Assembly (NCBI RefSeq): GCF_001442625.1
Contig: NZ_LMZQ01000016.1
Location: 1 to 64,000, forward strand
Source: Pedobacter ginsenosidimutans
GTDB taxonomy: Bacteria > Bacteroidota > Bacteroidia > Sphingobacteriales > Sphingobacteriaceae
Direction: 5' to 3'
Length of the DNA: 64,000 nt
The notes below the pieces were generated by a model. The model saw nothing but the letters and a program-made list of their open reading frames with translations. It was not told where the DNA came from and searched no databases. This document shows, piece after piece, positions 24,901-34,386 of this stretch (position 1 is the stretch's first letter; every line of letters starts with the position of its first letter). Both the position numbers and the translations under genes were made by a program.

Positions 24901-25971
24901 CGTGCTGTAAATATTAAATGCCGTAGTATAAGGATAGTTGATATTAACACCGCCAAAGTAAGTGCCCACCCAAATAGAACCATTCTGATCTTTGTACAAG
25001 CGGTGTACGGAATTCTGACTCAGGCTTTTTTTATTCTCTGGGTCATATTGAAGGTTTACACAATTGAAATTCTGGGTATCCATCACACTGATGCCATCCA
25101 ATGTGCCAATCCAAAGTTTGCCTGCATCATCCAATACCATGGTGCGGATGGTGTTGTTTACAAGCGAATTCTTTTGACTACCTGAGTGTTTAAAATTTTT
25201 AAAGGTTTTAGCCGAAGGGTCAAAAAGGTTCAGGCCATTATCCTGTGTGCTTACCCACAGTTTATTTTGAGCATCTTCGATAATGCCGGTAATATAATTT
25301 TCGCTGATATCGCCAGGTTTCCCGTGATTCTTAAAAACAACGCTTTGGTAAAAGCCGTTTTTTAGGGTCATTTTTAATAATCCATTGGATGTTCCGACCC
25401 AGATATTTCCCTGGTGATCCTGCTTTACAGTTCTAATGTTATGATATATTCCATCCTTAAGCTTGTCGCTAAAGAACACTTTTATTTTCGAAGTGTCCCC
25501 GTTAACAAGAAGATTCAATCCGTTTAGTGTGCCGATCCAGACATTTCCTTTTTTATCTTCGGCAATGCAGTTGACCATATTGTTGCTGAGTCCTTTTGGT
25601 CGTGCGGTAATACGTTCGAAATTGTCGGTTGTTTCGTTATACCTGTTTAAGCCTGTATTGGTGCCTACCCATAAATTTTGGTGCGAATCGGATAAAAGAC
25701 TCACGACGTAGCTGTTCAGTATGGACAGGGAATCGGTATTTGAAAATTGATAAACTTTAATGTTATAACCATCATACCGGTTTAGGCCATTACGGGTGCC
25801 GAACCACATGTATCCTTTTTTATCCTGGCAGATGGCCAGTACCGAAGTTTGTGATAAGCCTTTTTCTACTCCAAGGTGATCGAACAGGATGGGCTGTTGG
25901 CATTTACCCTGCATTACTGATCCTAAAAACAGGGTTGCACATAGCAAATATTTCAGGAAGGCAGTAGGCAT
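21916..25971 (-). CDS. Hybrid two-component system regulator (sensor kinase-receiver-AraC)
   Basis: 1351 residues from the ATG at 25971 (signal peptide MPTAFLKYLLCATLF...); a TTG ten codons upstream is less likely. The periplasmic sensor has Reg_prop propeller repeats (GYMWFGTRNGLNRYDG and many similar) and a Y_Y_Y domain, then a membrane segment (WWAYLFYFFVFVAISFVFI). Inside the cell come HisKA with FFTNISHEIRTPLT, HATPase with NAFKFTP, DNGKGIP and GTGLGLSLSKSIV, a receiver (LLVEDNEDVRTF, LIISDVMMPVMDG), and a C-terminal AraC DNA-binding domain (IAEIAYAVGFNDRKYFSSEFK). This is the standard HTCS of PULs; it should sense the liberated oligosaccharide and activate the divergent operon. Confidence 0.95.
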   Translation of the reverse strand: MPTAFLKYLLCATLFLGSVMQGKCQQPILFDHLGVEKGLSQTSVLAICQDKKGYMWFGTRNGLNRYDGYNIKVYQFSNTDSLSILNSYVVSLLSDSHQNLWVGTNTGLNRYNETTDNFERITARPKGLSNNMVNCIAEDKKGNVWIGTLNGLNLLVNGDTSKIKVFFSDKLKDGIYHNIRTVKQDHQGNIWVGTSNGLLKMTLKNGFYQSVVFKNHGKPGDISENYITGIIEDAQNKLWVSTQDNGLNLFDPSAKTFKNFKHSGSQKNSLVNNTIRTMVLDDAGKLWIGTLDGISVMDTQNFNCVNLQYDPENKKSLSQNSVHRLYKDQNGSIWVGTYFGGVNINYPYTTAFNIYSTSKYTSSINNNVVSAFAEDENKNLWIGTEGGGLNYFNRSANTFTAFKNDGRNNAIKSNLIKKIILDQAGKLWIGTHSGGLNVYDSKNRTFKSFNFSRHPEDVPDEVTTLAEDQNGYLYVATQRNGIKISSPDKTRFYDFKLPNILSKSAIVKALMVTDRVYFGTTNGFCIYDIDKKEFYTLCDAQTKKPLDYYVNGITETRNKEIYICTNNKGLIRYDQKTNKVIYYTVKNGLPNDNVLGVLEDDNGNLWISTANGLSMFNRKNKTFKNYTVADGLPGNEFNANAFFKSANGEMFFGGYSGFISFYPNRIQTNNKAATLVITDLKVDNKPIKINAEDGLLDQNIGLKNKLVFSNRQNTFSLSFALLNFIKPEKNRYAYKLDGFEKNWNDVSIPTAAYTNLPPGNYTFMVRGVNNDGVPSANIRKISITVNPPFYRTWWAYLFYFFVFVAISFVFIRYLLIKAVLKKEKEINEHKLEFFTNISHEIRTPLTLIVGPLDKLIENAKDDPVLNRDLQPIKNNADRLMNLVTELLDFRKAESGKMALHVSPGDVVKFCREIFLAFQNMAISKNIDYQFETAQAEIELYFDKVQMEKVMFNLLSNAFKFTPVNGKISLKIETEKQLVNIKICDNGKGIPLENQANLFTNFYQANATTTIGTGLGLSLSKSIVELHHGQISFESTPKNDNAFGNTAFTVSLKTGKAHFNPSDFIHDYVYYDDALNYNLSATQVTEQIKEDDAVPDDSDKKRKNSILLVEDNEDVRTFIKQALSHTYQIYERENGATGLDYALELIPDLIISDVMMPVMDGLELCRKLKTDERTSHIPVVLLTARSAYVHQVNGFENGADAYIMKPFNLKILELNIQNLLNARETIKHKFGQVITLEPKNMVINTTEQSFLNKIIQVIEDRIADPDFDVPTLSSEIGMSQPVLYKKIRALTDLSVNDFIKSMRIKRAAQLLKQGTGNIAEIAYAVGFNDRKYFSSEFKKHFGKTPSEFMSND

Positions 25972-26031
25972 GGGATAGTTGGTTATAGTGGTTATTGGCA
26001 ATCTAAATTATGGTTTAAAAGCATTTTTGCC

Positions 26032-26074
26032 AAATATTTAGAAAATTACACCTAAATATTTAGAAAATTATACC
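26032..26074. promoter_or_regulatory. Two 21-bp direct repeats, probable HTCS operator
   Basis: AAATATTTAGAAAATTACACC (26032-26052; 21 bases, split here as AAATATTTAGAAAATTA + CACC) is repeated at 26054-26074 with one change (T for C in the last part). The repeats start 22 bases apart, about two helical turns, and end 21 bases before the -7 element of susC. AraC-type domains of hybrid regulators bind direct repeats, so this is the natural activation site. Confidence 0.6.
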
Positions 26075-26095
26075 CCCTTAAAAAATGCTTATCTA

Positions 26096-26103
26096 TAAGT
26101 TTG
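26096..26103 (+). promoter_or_regulatory. -7 promoter element of the PUL operon
   Basis: TAAGTTTG matches TAnnTTTG exactly, 71 bases before the susC start codon. No TTTG-like -33 box is seen upstream; instead the direct repeats end there, as expected for an activator-dependent promoter. Confidence 0.6.
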
Positions 26104-26174
26104 TTCAGCAGGTAGCGGTTTTTAAAAAGCCATATCTAGTAACAAACAACTAATAACCAACTAAACCGATAATT

Positions 26175-29100
26175 ATGAGTAAACTCTACACCCAAGGGAG
26201 AACGCGCATGCCTGTGCATGTATATCTTTTTCCTAAGCTTTTATTATTACTCACAATCTTATTACTAACCAATGTAAATGTTTTTGCCCAGAGTAAAACC
26301 ATTATTGGCGTAGTTACAGATGAAAGTAAACAGACTGTTCCTGGTGTATCTGTATCAGTAAAAGGGAGCAAAACCACTACGCAAACAGATGCTGATGGCA
26401 GGTTCAAAATTCAGGCGCTGGCAACAGATCAATTGGTATTTAACTATGTAGGTTATGCCTCGCAATCAGTGAATGTAGGCACTCGTACAACGATTAATGT
26501 TGTGTTGAAATCTTCTATTACTGGGTTGAGTGATGTTGTTGTGGTGGGTTATGGAACCACCAAAAGAGCCGATCTTACGGGGGCTGTGGGCTCAGTAAAT
26601 ATGAAAGATTTAGAACAGGCACCTGTTAAATCATTCGATCAGGCTTTGGCCGGACGTGTAGCAGGTGTACAGGTATCTACAAGTGATGGTCAACCGGGTG
26701 CAACTGCAAACATTGTGATCCGTGGCGCCGGATCAATCTCCCAGGATAACTCTCCGCTTTATGTTATTGATGGGTTTCCATCCGAAGATGCCAATGCAAA
26801 TTCCATCAATCCATCGGATATTGAAAGTATAGATATATTAAAAGATGCCTCCGCAACTGCGATTTATGGTGCCCGTGGTTCTAACGGTGTGGTATTGATT
26901 ACCACCAAAAGAGGGAAAGCAGGTAAACCTCAACTGAGTTATAATGCCTATTACGGCACACAAAAATCGCCTGATAAAATTCCTGTGATGAACGCTTTCG
27001 AGTTTGTGAAATACGTTAAAGAACTGAATTCTGTTTTTGCCGATTCCGTTTACTTAAAAAATGGTGTCACCATAAACGATTATCAGAATGTATCGAGCCT
27101 GGATATGCAGGACTATATCTTTCAGAACGGGCAGAACCAAAACCATGATATTGCCTTAAGAGGTGGAAATGATAAAACAACCTACTCTATTTCCGGTAAC
27201 TACAACAACCAGAAAGGGATCGTAAAATTTAGCGGTTTTAAACGTTACCAGGGCCGTTTTGTGCTCGATCAGACAGTTACCGATAAATTAAAAGCGGGTA
27301 TAAACGTAAATTACGCTTACAGCGAAACTTTCGGGACACCAATTTCTGCAACCAATTTTTATGCGTCTTCGGTACTGTTGTATTCGGTTTGGGGATACCG
27401 TCCGGCTGCAGCAATTTCGGGCAGAGATCAGAATACCGACCTGCTTGATTCGTTTTACGATCCTACGAACGAACTTGCAAATAATCAGGATTACCGGGTA
27501 AATCCTTTAATCAGTTTAGAAAACCAGAAAACCATGTATAAAGCCACTACTATGGTAGCCAATGGTTATGCTGAATATGCTTTTACGCCTAAATTAAAAC
27601 TCAGGGTAGCTGCGGGGATTACCAACGCAAATACCGAAACGAATATTTTTAATAACTCTTTAACGCAATCGGGCAGTAAATGGAATGCTTCAGGGCCAAA
27701 CGGAACTTATGCTACCAGTCCGGCCTTTAACTGGTTAAATGATAATACTTTAACCTATAAAAATACTTTTAATAAAAACCACAACCTAACCGTTTTGGCT
27801 GGCTACTCTGCACAGCGGAGCAAAAATTCTTACCGGTCGATATATGCCTCGCAGATTACCAACGAAAGTTTGGGTATTGATGCATTGGATTTGGTGCCGG
27901 CAGCCAATACGGTTGTAAACTCACGAAGCTCGGTTTGGACACTACAATCTTTCCTGGGTAGGTTAAACTATGATTTTAAAGGCAAATATTTATTAACGGC
28001 CAGTTTCAGGGCTGATGGATCGTCGAAATTTGCACCTGGCAAGCGTTGGGGTTATTTCCCTTCGGCATCTGCCGGATGGCGCTTCAGTCAGGAATCTTTC
28101 CTGAAAAACGCCACCTGGTTATCTGACGGTAAACTGCGTATCGGTTATGGCGAATCGGGAAACAACCGTGTTGGCGATTTTGCTTACCTGCCACAGCTAA
28201 ACTTAGGCAATACACAATACTGGTATTCGTTTAACGGCAAACCGGTAGCCATCGGTTCGGTAATTACAGCATCTGGAAATTATGATCTACAATGGGAAAC
28301 TAATACACAGACCAATATCGGTTTAGATCTGAGTTTTTTTAAAAACCGCTTGGGCTTAACAGCCGATGTGTATAAAAGGGTGACCAACGATTTATTGCTG
28401 AATGCCCAGTTGCCCTATGCAAGCGGAGTACAGAGCGGAACCGGCTTTAAAAACATAGGAAGTTTAGAAAACCGAGGTTTAGAGATTACCTTGAACAGTA
28501 CCAATATCCAGACCAAAAATTTCCGTTGGACGAGTAATTTCAACATCAGTTTTAACAAAAACAAAATTTTAGAATTAACCGAAGGACAAAACTCGCTGCT
28601 AGCTGGTGCTGGAACATTTTTTAATACCACTTATACCAGTTTATCGCCATATATTTCTGTAAAAGGCCGTTCGGTTGGGGAGATGTACGGATTGATTTTC
28701 GATGGCGTTTATCAATACAGCGATTTCGATAAAATGCCAAATGGTACATTTCTGTTAAAACCAAATATTACCACCAATGGCTCAACCAGGACATCAATAC
28801 AACCGGGTGATATCAAATACAAAGACTTAAATGGCGATTTAGTGGTAAACAATAACGATTATACCATTATCGGCAGGGGTTTACCCATCCACACAGGCGG
28901 TTTTAGCAATAACTTCAGCTATAAAAACTGGGATTTAGGGGTTTTCTTACAATGGTCGTATGGCAATAATATCATCAATGCCAACCGTTATGTTTTTGAA
29001 GGCGGTATCGTAACCAACCCGAACCTTAACCAGTATGCTTCGTTCCAAAACCGCTGGACACCTACCAACCAGAACAACGATCTGTTTAGGGCAGGAGGAA

Positions 29101-29381
29101 TGGCCGCGGCGAATTACTCATCGAGGGTGGTAGAAGATGGATCGTATCTGCGTTTGAAAACCGTTCAGCTAGGTTATAATTTCTCTAATAAAATCCTGAA
29201 AAATATTGGTATGTCGAAACTGCGTTTAAACGCATCGGCACAGAATCTGTTAACACTTACCGGTTATTCAGGCCTGGATCCTGAGGCCTCGTCAAGGCCA
29301 AGCAACCTTACTCCCGGGTTCGATTATGGAACCTACCCGCAATCTTTCACGGTAACCTTTGGTTTAAACGCAACATTTTAA
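26175..29381 (+). CDS. SusC-type TonB-dependent transporter of the glycosaminoglycan PUL
   Basis: 1068 residues. Signal region (residues 15-38, ending VNVFAQ), CarboxypepD_reg-like domain (TIIGVVTDESKQTVPGVSVS), TonB-box-like segment before VVVVGYGTTKRADLTGAVGS, plug (VIRGAGSISQDNSPLYVIDG; DIESIDILKDASATAIYGAR) and barrel ending in TVTFGLNATF. First gene of the operon; it would import oligosaccharides produced at the surface, with the SusD encoded 21 bases downstream as lid. An in-frame ATG at 26208 is an alternative start. Confidence 0.95.
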   Translation: MSKLYTQGRTRMPVHVYLFPKLLLLLTILLLTNVNVFAQSKTIIGVVTDESKQTVPGVSVSVKGSKTTTQTDADGRFKIQALATDQLVFNYVGYASQSVNVGTRTTINVVLKSSITGLSDVVVVGYGTTKRADLTGAVGSVNMKDLEQAPVKSFDQALAGRVAGVQVSTSDGQPGATANIVIRGAGSISQDNSPLYVIDGFPSEDANANSINPSDIESIDILKDASATAIYGARGSNGVVLITTKRGKAGKPQLSYNAYYGTQKSPDKIPVMNAFEFVKYVKELNSVFADSVYLKNGVTINDYQNVSSLDMQDYIFQNGQNQNHDIALRGGNDKTTYSISGNYNNQKGIVKFSGFKRYQGRFVLDQTVTDKLKAGINVNYAYSETFGTPISATNFYASSVLLYSVWGYRPAAAISGRDQNTDLLDSFYDPTNELANNQDYRVNPLISLENQKTMYKATTMVANGYAEYAFTPKLKLRVAAGITNANTETNIFNNSLTQSGSKWNASGPNGTYATSPAFNWLNDNTLTYKNTFNKNHNLTVLAGYSAQRSKNSYRSIYASQITNESLGIDALDLVPAANTVVNSRSSVWTLQSFLGRLNYDFKGKYLLTASFRADGSSKFAPGKRWGYFPSASAGWRFSQESFLKNATWLSDGKLRIGYGESGNNRVGDFAYLPQLNLGNTQYWYSFNGKPVAIGSVITASGNYDLQWETNTQTNIGLDLSFFKNRLGLTADVYKRVTNDLLLNAQLPYASGVQSGTGFKNIGSLENRGLEITLNSTNIQTKNFRWTSNFNISFNKNKILELTEGQNSLLAGAGTFFNTTYTSLSPYISVKGRSVGEMYGLIFDGVYQYSDFDKMPNGTFLLKPNITTNGSTRTSIQPGDIKYKDLNGDLVVNNNDYTIIGRGLPIHTGGFSNNFSYKNWDLGVFLQWSYGNNIINANRYVFEGGIVTNPNLNQYASFQNRWTPTNQNNDLFRAGGMAAANYSSRVVEDGSYLRLKTVQLGYNFSNKILKNIGMSKLRLNASAQNLLTLTGYSGLDPEASSRPSNLTPGFDYGTYPQSFTVTFGLNATF

Positions 29382-29402
29382 TCACCATTAAAAGATAAGA
29401 CA

Positions 29403-31307
29403 ATGAAAAATAAATATATTCTGGCTTTTTTATTTGTGATGGGATTATCATCATCATGCAAAAAATTCTTAGATACTGAGCCAACAGATTTCTATAGCCC
29501 ATCTAATTATTACCAAACGGCAGATCAGTTGCAGGTAGCACTTAACGGCATATACAGCAATATGATGTATGAGCGGATGTATGGGCAGGTATTGAACTTT
29601 AATTTTGTAAGCGCAACAGATGAAATGTTGCCCAACCGCCCGGTAAACGGCGAGGCTCGCGGCCTTTATTATTCGTACGATGCAGGTCATGCGTACGTTG
29701 CCGATGTTTGGCGCTGGCCGTATCTGGGTATCAACAACGCCAATGTGCTGATCGATAATATTAATAAACCAACAATGGACGAAAAACAACGTGGTTATAT
29801 TAAAGGCCAGGCCTTGTTTTTAAGGGCCTACAATTATTTTATACTCACCACCAATTTCGGTGAGGTTCCGATCATTCTTCACAGCCCGGGCATTTCGGAG
29901 ACCAATATTCCTGCATCTTCTCAGGCTGCTGTTTATGCACAGATTGTTGCCGATTTAAAAGAGGCTGAAACCTTGTTGCAGGGTAGAACTGCTGCCGCCT
30001 TGGGTTACAACGATCAGGTAACCATTACTGCTGTTCAGGCCATGTTGGCCCGGGTCTATCTGTACTGGGCGGGTTATCCAACAAATGATGCTACTAAATA
30101 TGCAGATGCAGTGGTATATGCTGATAAAGTAATCAATTCGGGACTGCATGGTTTAAACCCCGATTACAAACAGGTTTTTATCAACCTGTGCCAGGATAAA
30201 TATGATGTTAAGGAAGATATTCTAGAATGGGGATCTGCGGGTGCTGCTGCGGGCGTAACCAATAAAACAGGTAACGATATCGGAAATTTTGTGGGTATCC
30301 AATCGGCCATACTTAATGTAAACGGAGTTTTCGATCCGGCCTCTTATTCGGCAGTTGGCTGGGTTCAGACCACTAAAAAATTATTTGATAGTTACGAGGT
30401 TGAGCCAAGCAGTACATTGGTGAACAAAGCATCTTTAGATACGCGGAGAGACTGGAACTGTGCCGACTTCATCTGGACGGTAAATACCACAACTGCTACA
30501 AGGATTAAAACAGATAAGCCAAACCCATGGCAAATGATGTGTGGAAAATTCCGCCGTGAATACTGCCCTGATGCCTCAAAAAATCTTGGTACGTATAATA
30601 TCAATTGGCCTGTAATCCGTTATTCGGATGTGTTGTTGATGAAAGCAGAGGCCGAAAATCAGGTGAATGGTCCGACATCTGCAGCCTATGATGCCATTAA
30701 CCAGGTAAGAAAAAGAGCCTATGGAACCATGTATGGTAATATTGTGAAAAATATTACCATAGTAACTGGTGGATCTGGATATAGCGCTGCCAATCCTCCT
30801 GTGGTTACCATCAGCGGTGGTGGTGGATCGGGTGCTACAGCAGTTGCTGTAGTTTCTACTGCCGGAGCAGTTACTGGAATTAAACTAACCAGCAGAGGGA
30901 ATTTAACTGCTGCAGGACCTTATTTTACTAATGCACCAACGGTAACCATTGCCGCGCCAACTACCGGCGTAACCGCTACAGCCACTGCAACCATCACCAA
31001 CGGTAACGAATACCTGTTAACACCGGGCTTAAACAAAGCTGATTTTCAACTGGCCATAAGAGATGAGCGCATGCGCGAATTATGCTTTGAAGCTTACCGT
31101 AAAGCCGACCTTATCAGGTGGGGAAATTTTGTAGGCGATATGCAAGCATTTGCTAATTATGCAACCGCTAACGGGGTTTCTGCAACAACCGGAAATGCAA
31201 TTGGTTATAGTGGAATTACCGGCATTACCCAGAGACACGTACTGCTGCCAAAACCAACCTACGAGTTAAACTTAAATAAAGCTTTGGTTCAAAACCCGGG
31301 ATATTAA
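29403..31307 (+). CDS. SusD-type lipoprotein with a Gly-rich internal insertion
   Basis: 634 residues, about 100 more than the usual SusD. Lipoprotein signal to Cys20 (GLSSSCKKFLDTEP). SusD landmarks include YFILTTNFGEVPIIL, VIRYSDVLLMKAEAENQV and the C-terminal AYRKADLIRWGNF, LPKPTYELNLN and QNPGY. Between the ASDVLLMKAEAE-type helix and the LAIRDERMRELCFEAYRK helix lies an insertion (about residues 445-540) with two copies of a beta motif: ITIVTGGSGYSAANPPVVTI plus SGGGGSGAT, and LTSRGNLTAAGPYFTNAPTV plus TIAAP. Insertions here could add a surface or carbohydrate-contact module. Confidence 0.92.
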   Translation: MKNKYILAFLFVMGLSSSCKKFLDTEPTDFYSPSNYYQTADQLQVALNGIYSNMMYERMYGQVLNFNFVSATDEMLPNRPVNGEARGLYYSYDAGHAYVADVWRWPYLGINNANVLIDNINKPTMDEKQRGYIKGQALFLRAYNYFILTTNFGEVPIILHSPGISETNIPASSQAAVYAQIVADLKEAETLLQGRTAAALGYNDQVTITAVQAMLARVYLYWAGYPTNDATKYADAVVYADKVINSGLHGLNPDYKQVFINLCQDKYDVKEDILEWGSAGAAAGVTNKTGNDIGNFVGIQSAILNVNGVFDPASYSAVGWVQTTKKLFDSYEVEPSSTLVNKASLDTRRDWNCADFIWTVNTTTATRIKTDKPNPWQMMCGKFRREYCPDASKNLGTYNINWPVIRYSDVLLMKAEAENQVNGPTSAAYDAINQVRKRAYGTMYGNIVKNITIVTGGSGYSAANPPVVTISGGGGSGATAVAVVSTAGAVTGIKLTSRGNLTAAGPYFTNAPTVTIAAPTTGVTATATATITNGNEYLLTPGLNKADFQLAIRDERMRELCFEAYRKADLIRWGNFVGDMQAFANYATANGVSATTGNAIGYSGITGITQRHVLLPKPTYELNLNKALVQNPGY

Positions 31308-31318
31308 TTAACCTCAAA

Positions 31319-32254
31319 ATGGAAATGAAGATGAAATATCTATTCAATATATGTTTGCTTGCAGGTTTGTTTTTTACAGCCTGTAAAAAAGAGCTCACAA
31401 CCGATGCACCAACTGCAGGCATTAATCTTGTAAACGCGCGTTCTACCATTGGCGATACACTTGTTTTTAAACTTGGCGATACCTGTAGGTTTGCGCTTGA
31501 TGGTTATGCCGATAACATTGCATTCTGGGCCGGTACGCTTGGTAATAAATACGAATACCGCGATAGGGCAATGGCATTGGGCGTACCTACCTTGTCTTTT
31601 ACCAGCACTGCTCAGTTTGGCGTACAAACTAATACCCTACAGGTATTGGCTACCAATAAGCTGCCCTCAAGAGATTCGGCAACCGTTGTAAATGCTGCCT
31701 GGACAAACATTACAGCCCGTACGCCTTTGGCTACCAGCGCTACTGCGGTGAACACAGGTAATGTTAATCTATCTGATCTGGTAAGCGGTGTAAATGATTC
31801 ACTTTTTATTGCTTTTAAATATTCAGGAGTAACAGGTTCAACACAGCGGACCTGGACGATTACCAATTATACGGTAAACAACGTATTAAGCGATTATAGC
31901 TATAACCTGGCCGCTTTAGCCAATGATAATGCCTATTGGACCCGATACGGTAATGTTTGGACACCAGCCAGCGCAAGATGGGTGCCCACAACAACGGCCC
32001 TTACCATTGTGGGTGGCGCAGCTACCGCTCCGACAAATACCAGTTGGATTGTGAGTAAAGCCTTATATGTGGGCCGGGTTTCACCTGATATTTCAACTGC
32101 TACGGTGAAAAATATCACGGCATCTGCAACTACATCCTACGCCTATAAATACCTGGCGGCAGGCAAATATAGGGCAACGTTTGTTTCTTATAATGTTAAT
32201 CCTAATGAAAGTAAAACAGCCGTCAAAGAATTTAATATTAAAGTAATCCAGTAA
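31319..32254 (+). CDS. Surface glycan-binding-type lipoprotein (DUF5017-like)
   Basis: 311 residues with a lipoprotein signal (LLAGLFFTACKKE). After a short linker comes a domain with GDTLVFKLGDTCRFALDGYA and DNIAFWAGTLGNKYEYRDR, which resembles the N-terminal unit of DUF5017/SusE-position proteins, then mainly beta sequence rich in Thr and Asn. It occupies the SusE/F position in the operon, 11 bases after susD and 18 before the lyase, so it is probably the surface glycan-binding protein of the system. No catalytic motif is seen. Confidence 0.75.
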   Translation: MEMKMKYLFNICLLAGLFFTACKKELTTDAPTAGINLVNARSTIGDTLVFKLGDTCRFALDGYADNIAFWAGTLGNKYEYRDRAMALGVPTLSFTSTAQFGVQTNTLQVLATNKLPSRDSATVVNAAWTNITARTPLATSATAVNTGNVNLSDLVSGVNDSLFIAFKYSGVTGSTQRTWTITNYTVNNVLSDYSYNLAALANDNAYWTRYGNVWTPASARWVPTTTALTIVGGAATAPTNTSWIVSKALYVGRVSPDISTATVKNITASATTSYAYKYLAAGKYRATFVSYNVNPNESKTAVKEFNIKVIQ

Positions 32255-32272
32255 GGAAAGCCGATATAAAAA

Positions 32273-34366
32273 ATGATTGTTAGCATAAACTATAGACGAT
32301 TAAAAACACTATTAGCATCATGTTTCTTGTGTTTTACCACATTTTTTGCCGTTGCCCAGGAAGAACCTTACGCTGTAATTATGGGACGCATCAATCTGGA
32401 TCTACAGCGTGGGGTGAACGATGCGGTATTGGTGAAAAGGATCACCAAAAACATGACATCTTTAAATACAGATGGAAGTTGGCCAGATATCAACTACGCA
32501 GATGCGCAGTACGATCCTTTAAAACGGATTAAAGATATGGCAACCGCTTTTGTCCGCCCATCGAATAAGCTTTATAACAATGCAGAACTGCATGCTGCTA
32601 TTGTTAAATCTTTACAGAACTGGTTGGATAAAAACCCGAAAAATAAAAACTGGTGGTACAATGATATCTTTTATCCGCAGGCTATTGGAGAGACCGTAAT
32701 ATTAATGCGAAGTGCCAAAACGGGGCTTCCTGTCGAGCTGGAAAAAACATTGATTAAAAGAATGATCAGAAGGTTAAAAACAGGGGATGGTGCCAATACC
32801 TCTGATGAAGCTTTACATTATTTGTATCGTGCTTGCCTAACACAGAACAAAGCAACATTAGATTCGGCTGCGAAATATCTATTCGAACCCATTGCCATTG
32901 CAGATGGAAAAGAAGGCGTTCAGGCAGATGGAAGTTATTATCAGCATGGGAAACAACAGGCCATTGCCAGTTATGGGCGGGTATTTGCCGGAAACTCCGT
33001 AAATGCTGCATTTTATTTAAGAGATACCAAATATGCCTTGCCGAAAGATCAGTTGGTTATTTTGGTCGATTATCTTAAAAATACCTTTCTGAAAACGGTA
33101 AGAGGTTCGTTTTATGATTTTAATGTGCGTGGCCGCGGCATCAGTCGTAAAGATTCTTTAAGCAGTGGCATGGGTGGGATGGTTAGCAAAATAAAACTCT
33201 TCGACCCTGAAAATGCAGCGTATTGGGACGCTTCGGTTAAACGGACCTCTGGAGCCGAGCCACCTAGCTATAAAATTATGCCTACCCATAACCAGTTTTG
33301 GAAAAGTGGGTATACCCTGCACCTTCGCCCGGCTTATACCTTTAGTGTGCAAACCGCATCAACGAGAACCTTACGGACAGAACGTGGCAACAACGAAAAC
33401 ATATTGGGGAAATTTCTCCCCGATGGGGCGACCAATATTCAGCGGAGCGGATCGGAATATGCCAACCTGATGCCCGTTTGGGAATGGGATAAAATCCCGG
33501 GAACCACCAGCAGAGATTATCCTGATGACAGTGGTGTCACAGTATTAAAGGAATGGGGAATTCCGGGTACAACCAAGTTTGTTGGGGGAGTTAGCGATGG
33601 CATTTATGGCGTTTCATGTTATGATTTAAATTACGACAGCGTTCAGGCAAAAAAAGCATGGTTCTTTTTTGATCAGGAAGTGGTGTGCCTGGGTGCTGGA
33701 ATTAAAAGCAGTGCAAAGGAAAATATCACCACAACAATCAATCAGGTCTGGCTAAGGGGCGATGTGGCTTCTTCCAATGGAACGGAGGCCGATGCTAAAA
33801 GCGAGCGCTGGGCAGTTCATGATAGTATTGGGTATATTTTTCCCCAAGGTGGGAATTTAGAAATCAGTAGCAAAGCACAAACCGGAAACTGGTACCGCAT
33901 CAATCATTTTCAGGGTAAAACCGAACTGAAACATAACGTATTTAAAATCTGGTTAAATCATGGTATAAATCCTCAGAATGCCAGCTATCAGTATGTTGTT
34001 GTGCCGGGAATTGACGCTGCGGGTTTAAAAAAATACAACCGGTCGATGATACAGATACTGAAAAATACCGATGAACTGCAGGCTGTGAAACATACTGGCC
34101 TGGATATGTTGCAAGCAGTTTTTTATAAAGCAGGAACACTGGCTACTAACGGCTTATCGCTTCAGGTAGATCAGCCATGTACGGTTTACATTAAAAATTT
34201 AAACGGTAAAAGCCCCACACTGTATATCGCAGATCCCGCACAGGAAAATACAAGCATCAAGGTGTTGCTAAAGCTGCCAGGATTATTGAAACCAAAAAGT
34301 ATAGATTGTAATCTGCCAGTTGGCGCCTTTGCAGGTGCTACGGCGAATTTTAAAATTAAAGAATAA
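32273..34366 (+). CDS. Polysaccharide lyase family 8, chondroitin AC lyase type
   Basis: 697 residues with a signal peptide (to about residue 28). It cleaves uronic-acid-containing glycosaminoglycans by beta-elimination, leaving unsaturated uronate ends. The residues match the known chondroitinase AC of Pedobacter heparinus: Asn175 (GANTSDEALHY), His225 (GSYYQHG), Tyr234 (ASYG) and Arg288 (NVRGRGISR) fall at the same numbers as I recall for that enzyme, and Glu375 (RGNNENILG) corresponds to its Glu371. DGATNIQRSGSEY and MPVWEWDKIPGTTSRDY are also shared. Chondroitin or hyaluronan is the likely substrate; other PL8 targets such as xanthan cannot be excluded without assay. Confidence 0.92.
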   Translation: MIVSINYRRLKTLLASCFLCFTTFFAVAQEEPYAVIMGRINLDLQRGVNDAVLVKRITKNMTSLNTDGSWPDINYADAQYDPLKRIKDMATAFVRPSNKLYNNAELHAAIVKSLQNWLDKNPKNKNWWYNDIFYPQAIGETVILMRSAKTGLPVELEKTLIKRMIRRLKTGDGANTSDEALHYLYRACLTQNKATLDSAAKYLFEPIAIADGKEGVQADGSYYQHGKQQAIASYGRVFAGNSVNAAFYLRDTKYALPKDQLVILVDYLKNTFLKTVRGSFYDFNVRGRGISRKDSLSSGMGGMVSKIKLFDPENAAYWDASVKRTSGAEPPSYKIMPTHNQFWKSGYTLHLRPAYTFSVQTASTRTLRTERGNNENILGKFLPDGATNIQRSGSEYANLMPVWEWDKIPGTTSRDYPDDSGVTVLKEWGIPGTTKFVGGVSDGIYGVSCYDLNYDSVQAKKAWFFFDQEVVCLGAGIKSSAKENITTTINQVWLRGDVASSNGTEADAKSERWAVHDSIGYIFPQGGNLEISSKAQTGNWYRINHFQGKTELKHNVFKIWLNHGINPQNASYQYVVVPGIDAAGLKKYNRSMIQILKNTDELQAVKHTGLDMLQAVFYKAGTLATNGLSLQVDQPCTVYIKNLNGKSPTLYIADPAQENTSIKVLLKLPGLLKPKSIDCNLPVGAFAGATANFKIKE

Positions 34367-34386
34367 TACACACAGACTATTAAATT

